From positions 62,001-126,000 of the forward strand of contig NZ_AOLM01000022.1 in assembly GCF_000337835.1 (NCBI RefSeq): a stretch of DNA of 64,000 nucleotides, given 5' to 3'. Positions 58,972 to 64,000 of this stretch are shown one piece after another (position 1 is the stretch's first letter; every line of letters begins with the position of its first letter). The position numbers and the translations under genes are program-made. The notes below the pieces were generated by a model. The model searched no databases. It saw nothing but the letters and a program-made list of their open reading frames with translations, and had not been told where the DNA came from. This DNA comes from Haloferax sulfurifontis ATCC BAA-897 (GTDB lineage: Archaea; Halobacteriota; Halobacteria; Halobacteriales; Haloferacaceae).

Positions 58972-59958
58972 ATGGACGCATACGACCTGATCACTCGGAA
59001 CGCCTCCGAAGTGGTCACGGAGGACGAAGTGCGCGCGCTGGCCGACGACCCCGAGGGCAAGCGAGCGTACGTGGGCTACGAGCCCTCCGGCGTCCTCCAC
59101 ATCGGTCACATGCTCACCGCCAACAAGCTCATCGACCTCCAAGCGGCGGGCTTCGAGGTAGTCGTGCTCCTCGCGGACGTACACGCCTACCTCAACGGCA
59201 AGGGCACTTTCGAGGAGATTCGCGAGACGGCCGAGCGGATGAAAGCGCAGTTCATCGCCTACGGCCTCGACGAGAGCCAGACGGAGTTCGTCCTCGGCTC
59301 GGAGTACCAGCTCGACGAGAGCTACGTCCTCGACCTGCACGCGCTCGAACTGGAGACGACGCTCTCGCGCGCCGAGCGCGCCATGGCCGAAATCAAAAGC
59401 GGCGACGGCGTCACCGTCGCGCAGGCGGTCTACCCGATTATGCAGGCGCTCGACATCGTCTACCTCGACGTTGACCTCGCCATCGGCGGGATGGAACAGC
59501 GCAAGGTCCACATGCTCGCCCGCGACACGCTCCCGAGCATCGGCGAGGAGTCGCCGACCTGCATGCACACGCCGCTCATCGCGGACCTCGGGACGGGCAT
59601 CGGCAAGATGTCCTCCTCGGCCGGCGTCACCATCTCGATGGAGGACACCACCGAGGACATCGAAGACAAGGTCAACGGCGCGTTCTGCCCGCCGACGGCC
59701 GACCCCGACCCGACCGACGAGGGCGAGGAACGCGAGAACCCCGTCCTCCAGATTTTCGAGTACCACGTCTTCCCGCGCTTCGAGCGCGTCGTCGTCGAGC
59801 GCCCCGAGCAGTACGGCGGGAACCTCGAATACGACGACTACGAGACGCTGGAGGCCGACCTCGAATCCGGCGAACTCCACCCGGCCGACGCGAAGGGCGC
59901 GCTCGCCGACTACCTCGACGAACTCATCGAACCGGGTCGCGCGAAGATAGCGGAGTAA
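58972..59958 (+). CDS. tyrS: tyrosyl-tRNA synthetase, archaeal type
   Basis: The 328-residue class I synthetase has the HIGH motif in [18 protein letters not shown] (His 43 to His 46), [22 protein letters not shown] near residues 163-184 for tyrosine and tRNA recognition, and the KMSSS motif in [13 protein letters not shown] near 210. It lacks the long C-terminal S4-like domain of bacterial forms, as expected for archaea. It charges tRNA-Tyr. A TATA-like element is 27 bp upstream. Confidence 0.97.
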   Translation: MDAYDLITRNASEVVTEDEVRALADDPEGKRAYVGYEPSGVLHIGHMLTANKLIDLQAAGFEVVVLLADVHAYLNGKGTFEEIRETAERMKAQFIAYGLDESQTEFVLGSEYQLDESYVLDLHALELETTLSRAERAMAEIKSGDGVTVAQAVYPIMQALDIVYLDVDLAIGGMEQRKVHMLARDTLPSIGEESPTCMHTPLIADLGTGIGKMSSSAGVTISMEDTTEDIEDKVNGAFCPPTADPDPTDEGEERENPVLQIFEYHVFPRFERVVVERPEQYGGNLEYDDYETLEADLESGELHPADAKGALADYLDELIEPGRAKIAE

Positions 59959-59971
59959 CCGCGACGCTTTC

Positions 59972-60151
59972 TCAGGCCATCCCGAACATCTTCATGACGC
60001 CCTCGGCGAGGCCGCCGGCGACGAGGCCGAGACCGGCGACGACGAACGCGAGGCCCGCCGCGACGACGGGGGCCTGAGAGGCGACGATACCGATACCCAA
60101 GAGCAGAGAGACGACGCCGGCGATGCCTTTCGTACCGAGTTTGTCGAGCAT
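59972..60151 (-). CDS. 59-residue two-helix membrane protein (DUF7470-like)
   Basis: The small protein [21 protein letters not shown]... has two hydrophobic, glycine-rich helices (residues 9-27 and 30-47) with a short Gly/Ala-rich link, and a C-terminal MKMFGMA tail. It is transcribed convergently with tyrS, 13 bp from its stop. The protein recurs in haloarchaea with no role known to me. Confidence 0.75.
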   Translation of the reverse strand: MLDKLGTKGIAGVVSLLLGIGIVASQAPVVAAGLAFVVAGLGLVAGGLAEGVMKMFGMA

Positions 60152-60224
60152 ATCACGACGGCGTTTCGGGACCGCCCTAAACGCGTCGTTCCGTCGGACG
60201 CTTCCTACCGGCCGAACGTCGGCG

Positions 60225-60233
60225 GATTTAACC
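60225..60233 (+). promoter_or_regulatory. TATA box of the aIF1A gene
   Basis: GATTTAACC is centred 29 bp upstream of ATG 60257, fitting a leaderless mRNA. Confidence 0.6.
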
Positions 60234-60256
60234 ATGCCCACGTCGAACGCTCGCGC

Positions 60257-60547
60257 ATGAGCGACGACGAGAACGAGAGCCGCCGAGACCTTCGAATGCC
60301 GAACGACGACGAAGTGTTCGCCGTCGTGACGAACATGCTCGGGGCCAATCGTATTCGCGTCCGCTGTGCCGACGGCGTCGAGCGGACCGCTCGCATTCCC
60401 GGACGGATGCAAAAGCGTATCTGGATTCGAGAGGACGACGTGGTGCTCGTCGAACCGTGGGACTGGCAGGACGAGAAGGCCGACGTGTCCTGGCGCTACG
60501 AGAAGTCCGAGGCCGACCAGCTCCGGCGCGAAGGACACATCCAGTAA
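60257..60547 (+). CDS. eif1A: translation initiation factor aIF1A
   Basis: The 96-residue protein has the OB-fold core of eIF1[46 protein letters not shown] and [18 protein letters not shown], with a short acidic-arginine N-terminal tail ([13 protein letters not shown]). It binds the 30S A site and stabilises the initiation complex. It is followed by rio1 and a KH protein on the same strand, a conserved archaeal cluster for initiation and 30S assembly. Confidence 0.97.
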   Translation: MSDDENESRRDLRMPNDDEVFAVVTNMLGANRIRVRCADGVERTARIPGRMQKRIWIREDDVVLVEPWDWQDEKADVSWRYEKSEADQLRREGHIQ

Positions 60548-60637
60548 CGCGTTCGAGACCGCGCCTGATTGTTCCCCGACCGACACCGAACGCAGAGCCT
60601 GTGCCCTTTTCATCTCGCCTCTCGTAGCCCTAGTCCA

Positions 60638-61501
60638 ATGACTGACGAGTTCGGCATGGTCGAACCCCAGGAGGGCGAGGCGTTCGGCGACGAGTGGGAG
60701 GAGATAGACGTCTCCGACGACGAGGCGGACCGCATCGCGCGCCGCAAGGACCGCGACTTCGACGAGTTCCGGATGCGGTTGAAGGACGCCGACCAGTTCA
60801 AAGTCGAGCAGTCGGTGTTCGACGACGCGACCTTCGCCGCCATCTACAAACTCGTCCAAGACGGGTACATCGACGCGTTCGGCGGCCCGATTTCGACCGG
60901 AAAGGAGGCCAACGTCTTCGAGGCGCTCGGCGAGGACGACACCGACGTGGCGGTCAAGATATACCGCATCAACGCCTCCGACTTCCGGCACATGCGCGAC
61001 TACCTCGAAGGCGACCCGCGCTTCGAGAACATCGGCCACGACAAGGGGCAGGTCGTCCGCGCGTGGGTCAGAAAGGAGTACGCCAACCTCGAACGCGCCC
61101 AGCGCGCCGGCGTTCGCGTGCCGAAGCCCATCGCGGTCCAGCGGAACGTCCTCGTGATGGAACTCGTCGGCGTCGTCGACGACCGGGCGCGACGGCTCTC
61201 GGAAGTGCGCGTCGAGAACCCACAGACCGCCTACGAGGTCGTCCGCGAGTACATGCGCCGACTCCACCGCGCCGGCCTCGTCCACGGCGACCTCTCGGAG
61301 TACAACCTCATCATCCACGACGGCGAACTCGTCGTCATCGACCTCGGACAGGCCGTCACGGTCCACCACCCCAACGCCGAGGAGTTCCTCCGGCGGGACT
61401 GCCGCAACGTGGCCAACTTCTTCCGGCGGCAGGGGGCCGACGCCGACGGCGACTCGCTGTACGAGTTCGTCACGGCCGAGGAAGACGAGGACAAAGACTG
61501 A
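60638..61501 (+). CDS. rio1: Rio1-type serine protein kinase
   Basis: The 287-residue protein is a RIO1 kinase, which acts on 40S/30S ribosome assembly. The nucleotide site is GGPISTGKEANVFEAL near residues 82-97, the ion pair Lys is in VAVKIYRI, the catalytic loop is LVHGDLSEYNLI with Asp 218, and the metal Asp is in VVIDLGQAVTV near 237. The N-terminal tail is acidic. It lies 90 bp after aif1A and about 108 bp ahead of the KH gene. Confidence 0.95.
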   Translation: MTDEFGMVEPQEGEAFGDEWEEIDVSDDEADRIARRKDRDFDEFRMRLKDADQFKVEQSVFDDATFAAIYKLVQDGYIDAFGGPISTGKEANVFEALGEDDTDVAVKIYRINASDFRHMRDYLEGDPRFENIGHDKGQVVRAWVRKEYANLERAQRAGVRVPKPIAVQRNVLVMELVGVVDDRARRLSEVRVENPQTAYEVVREYMRRLHRAGLVHGDLSEYNLIIHDGELVVIDLGQAVTVHHPNAEEFLRRDCRNVANFFRRQGADADGDSLYEFVTAEEDEDKD

Positions 61502-61578
61502 GCCGGAACCGGGGAGAAACGCGAACCCGGCGCAAGGCGGGTGTGCGACCGAGACACGCGGCGAGTCGTCGAGCGAAC

Positions 61579-61586
61579 GCTTAAAC
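61579..61586 (+). promoter_or_regulatory. TATA box of the KH-domain gene
   Basis: GCTTAAAC is centred 27 bp upstream of ATG 61610, fitting a leaderless mRNA. Confidence 0.65.
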
Positions 61587-61609
61587 CACTCCGACGGGTA
61601 TCGGGTGAT

Positions 61610-62152
61610 ATGCAGCACGTCAAGGTGCCGCAGGACCGTATCGGTGTTCTCATCGGCGAAGGTGGCTCGACGCTCCGAGAGATAGAGAGTCGCGCGGAAG
61701 TCCGACTCGACGTGGACTCGGAGAACGGAAGCGTCGCCATCGACAGCGTCGGCGACCCCGTACTCGGCATGGTCGCTCCCGACGTGGTCCGAGCGGTCGG
61801 CCGCGGCTTCGCCCCGGAGGACGCGATGGCGCTCCTCGACGACGACATGATGATGTTCGAACTCATCGATATCGACCGGCACACCCGAAACAAAAACGAC
61901 ATGCGGCGGCAGAAGGGCCGCCTCATCGGCGAGAACGGCCGCACCCGCGAACTCATGGAGGAGCTGACGGGTGCCGAGGTGGTCATCTACGGCTCGACGC
62001 TCGGCATCATCGGCAAGCCCGAGGAGGTCGAGGCCGTCCGCCGTGCCGTCGAGATGATTCTCGACGGCGCGCCCCACGGCGCGGTGTACTCCTTCCTCGA
62101 ACGGAAGCACAACGAACTGACCCAGGGCTTCAACGTCCGGCAGAACGACTGA
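61610..62152 (+). CDS. KH-domain protein, Pno1/Dim2-like 30S assembly factor
   Basis: The 180-residue protein has two KH domains: VPQDRIGVLIGEGGSTLREIE with the GxxG loop at residues 16-19, and QKGRLIGENGRTRELMEEL near 103-121 with the variant GENG. This is the layout of archaeal Dim2/Pno1, which binds the 3' end of 16S rRNA with Rio1. In archaea it also contacts aIF2-type factors, as seen in structural work on Pyrococcus Dim2. It follows rio1 on the same strand with its own promoter. Confidence 0.9.
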   Translation: MQHVKVPQDRIGVLIGEGGSTLREIESRAEVRLDVDSENGSVAIDSVGDPVLGMVAPDVVRAVGRGFAPEDAMALLDDDMMMFELIDIDRHTRNKNDMRRQKGRLIGENGRTRELMEELTGAEVVIYGSTLGIIGKPEEVEAVRRAVEMILDGAPHGAVYSFLERKHNELTQGFNVRQND

Positions 62153-62334
62153 GACGCCACCGCCGACGAGTCCACCGCCGACACGGCACTCGCCCGCATC
62201 GTCTTTTCACCGCACCCGCTCCGAGACTGGCGAGGCGACCCGCCGGAAACCGGGGATAAACCCGCAAAATCGACCGCCGTCGCCGGGGAACGACCACCCC
62301 ACCGTGTTGCGTTTTGCCATACCAATAAACGAAG

Positions 62335-62344
62335 CTTTTTTATA
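62335..62344 (+). promoter_or_regulatory. heat-shock-type promoter of the thermosome gene
   Basis: A CGAAG element is followed by CTTTTTTATAG (about 62334-62344), centred about 27 bp upstream of the first ATG (62365). Work from the Daniels group on the H. volcanii cct1 promoter, as I recall it, found that a CGAA-type element just upstream of the TATA box is needed for heat induction; this sequence has that layout. Confidence 0.7.
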
Positions 62345-62364
62345 GAATCACAAACAATCAGGCG

Positions 62365-64000
62365 ATGACTATGAGCCAGCGAATGCAACAGGGTCAGCCC
62401 ATGATCATTCTGGGCGAGGACTCTCAGCGCACATCCGGACAGGATGCGCAGTCGATGAACATCACGGCCGGGAAGGCCGTCGCAGAGGCCGTACGCACGA
62501 CGCTCGGCCCCAAGGGGATGGACAAGATGCTCGTCGACTCCGGCGGGCAGGTCGTCGTCACGAACGACGGCGTCACCATCCTCAAGGAGATGGACATCGA
62601 CCACCCCGCGGCCAACATGATCGTCGAAGTCTCCGAGACCCAGGAGGACGAGGTCGGAGACGGCACGACGACGGCCGTCATCATCGCCGGCGAACTCCTC
62701 GACCAGGCCGAGGACCTCCTCGAATCGGACGTCCACGCGACGACCGTCGCGCAGGGCTACCGCCAGGCCGCCGAGAAGGCCAAGGAAGTCCTCGAAGACA
62801 ACGCCATCGAGGTCACTGAGGACGACCGCGAGACCCTCCAGAAGATCGCCGCGACGGCGATGACCGGGAAGGGCGCGGAGTCCGCGAAGGACCTGCTCGC
62901 CGAACTCGTCGTCAACGCCGTGCTGGCCGTCAAGGACGAAGGCGGCATCGACACGGACAACGTCTCCATCGAGAAGGTCGTCGGCGGCACCATCGACAAC
63001 TCCGAACTCGTCGAGGGCGTCATCGTCGACAAAGAGCGCGTCGACGAGAACATGCCCTACGCCGTCGAGGACGCGAACATCGCCATCCTCGACGACGCGC
63101 TGGAAGTCCGCGAGACCGAAATCGACGCGGAAGTCAACGTCACGGACCCCGACCAGCTTCAGCAGTTCCTCGACCAGGAAGAAAAACAGCTGAAAGAGAT
63201 GGTCGACAAGCTCGTCGAGGTCGGCGCCGACGCCGTCTTCGTCGGTGACGGCATCGACGACATGGCCCAGCACTACCTCGCCAAGGAGGGCATCCTCGCG
63301 GTCCGCCGCGCCAAGTCCTCCGACCTCAAGCGTCTCGCCCGCGCGACGGGCGGCCGCGTCGTCAGCAGTCTCGACGACATCGAGGCCGACGACCTCGGCT
63401 TCGCCGGCTCCGTCGGACAGAAGGACGTCGGCGGCGACGAGCGCATCTTCGTCGAGGACGTCGAGGACGCGAAGTCCGTCACGCTCATCCTCCGCGGCGG
63501 CACGGAGCACGTCGTCGACGAGCTCGAGCGCGCCATCGAGGACTCCCTCGGCGTCGTCCGCACGACGCTCGAAGACGGAAAGGTCCTCCCCGGCGGCGGC
63601 GCTCCCGAGACGGAGCTCTCCCTGCAACTCCGCGAGTTCGCCGACTCCGTCGGCGGCCGCGAACAGCTCGCCGTCGAGGCGTTCGCCGAGGCGCTGGACA
63701 TCATCCCGCGCACCCTCGCCGAGAACGCCGGTCTCGACCCCATCGACTCCCTCGTCGACCTGCGCTCGCGCCACGACGGCGGCGAGTTCGCCGCCGGCCT
63801 CGACGCCTACACGGGCGAGGTCATCGACATGGAACAGGAGGGCGTCGTGGAGCCCCTCCGCGTCAAGACCCAGGCTATCGAGTCCGCGACCGAAGCCGCA
63901 GTCATGATTCTCCGCATCGACGACGTCATCGCGGCTGGCGACCTCTCCGGTGGCCAGACCGGCGGCGACGACGACGAAGGCGGCGCGCCCGGCGGCATGG
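62365..64000 (+). CDS. cct1: thermosome (group II chaperonin) subunit, 3' end beyond the window
   Basis: The visible 545 codons encode a nearly complete thermosome subunit: ATP-binding [19 protein letters not shown] near residues 43-61, [19 protein letters not shown] near 92-110, the apical domain in the middle, and the C-terminal [20 protein letters not shown] near 378-397. The last residues reach an acidic-Gly tail (GGAPGGM), the start of the Gly-Met repeat common to haloarchaeal thermosomes. The chain starts [11 protein letters not shown]; a second ATG at 62371 is equally possible. It folds proteins with ATP in the cytoplasm. Confidence 0.97.
   Translation, partial: MTMSQRMQQGQPMIILGEDSQRTSGQDAQSMNITAGKAVAEAVRTTLGPKGMDKMLVDSGGQVVVTNDGVTILKEMDIDHPAANMIVEVSETQEDEVGDGTTTAVIIAGELLDQAEDLLESDVHATTVAQGYRQAAEKAKEVLEDNAIEVTEDDRETLQKIAATAMTGKGAESAKDLLAELVVNAVLAVKDEGGIDTDNVSIEKVVGGTIDNSELVEGVIVDKERVDENMPYAVEDANIAILDDALEVRETEIDAEVNVTDPDQLQQFLDQEEKQLKEMVDKLVEVGADAVFVGDGIDDMAQHYLAKEGILAVRRAKSSDLKRLARATGGRVVSSLDDIEADDLGFAGSVGQKDVGGDERIFVEDVEDAKSVTLILRGGTEHVVDELERAIEDSLGVVRTTLEDGKVLPGGGAPETELSLQLREFADSVGGREQLAVEAFAEALDIIPRTLAENAGLDPIDSLVDLRSRHDGGEFAAGLDAYTGEVIDMEQEGVVEPLRVKTQAIESATEAAVMILRIDDVIAAGDLSGGQTGGDDDEGGAPGGM

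Noticed and set aside
59972-62110. Long minus-strand frame over aIF1A, rio1 and KH genes
   Set aside because: Only the last 59 codons (start at 60151) form a plausible gene; the rest is the complement of conserved genes.
1-64000. tRNA, rRNA or transposase genes
   Set aside because: I looked for clover-leaf signatures and DDE or Y1 transposase proteins in the gaps and genes and saw none; small non-coding RNAs cannot be excluded by eye.

Overview
The window is core chromosome of a halophilic archaeon, almost certainly Haloferax and close to H. volcanii. Reasons: very high GC, strongly acidic proteins, archaeal-type replication and translation proteins, a small archaeal modifier protein nearly identical to SAMP2, paired TatC proteins including a fused double TatC, and many TATA boxes centred 25-30 bp upstream of the start codon (leaderless mRNAs). 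I recognise the gene order as that around the H. volcanii samp2, pcnA and cct1 genes, but I cannot assign a species. I saw no insertion sequence, CRISPR array, tRNA or rRNA gene, and no gene-free stretch over 300 bp.

Layout. 1-13 kb: the edge of a leftward gene, an acyl-CoA dehydrogenase, a glutamine amidotransferase, an alpha/beta hydrolase, alanyl-tRNA synthetase, TspO, a sensor kinase, RFC small subunit, SAMP2 with a GNAT enzyme, a winged-helix regulator and a phosphohexomutase. 13-21 kb: small zinc-finger and GIY-YIG proteins, LarB, a DUF1931 protein, RpiA, an Orc/Cdc6 protein, a MutS-family ATPase, LarE and a phosphatase. 21-29 kb: SRPBCC protein, divergent tatCo and tatCt, a ribbon-helix-helix regulator overlapping a queuosine-type precursor transporter gene, an FtsJ/RlmE methyltransferase, and an Lrp/TrkA-C regulator divergent from an APC-USP permease operon. 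31-39 kb: ArsC, PCNA, an MFS transporter, primase large subunit, a SWIM protein, Hjc and a TrmB regulator. 39-51 kb: an SMR transporter, AdoHcy hydrolase and an AdoHcy-type deaminase flanking a regulator gene, a degenerate M48-like membrane protein, HisG, a CPBP protease, TBP, a tRNA G10 methyltransferase and small membrane proteins. 51-64 kb: archaetidylserine decarboxylase coupled to a second RFC small subunit, RNase Z, PhzF, an SPFH protein with a small zinc-ribbon partner, a DUF460 protein, TyrRS, then aIF1A-Rio1-KH protein and the thermosome, which runs off the right edge.

Several DNA replication and repair parts (two RFC small subunits, Orc/Cdc6, PCNA, PriL, Hjc, a MutS homologue) lie within 53 kb, interleaved with translation factors. 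The points I would look at first are the RHH-transporter operon with a palindrome between TATA box and start codon, the RFC subunit with an altered Walker B motif, the M48-like protein lacking all zinc ligands, the SPFH partner, and repeats and a palindrome upstream of pcnA. No single obviously new multi-gene system stands out; most of the window is conserved housekeeping DNA.
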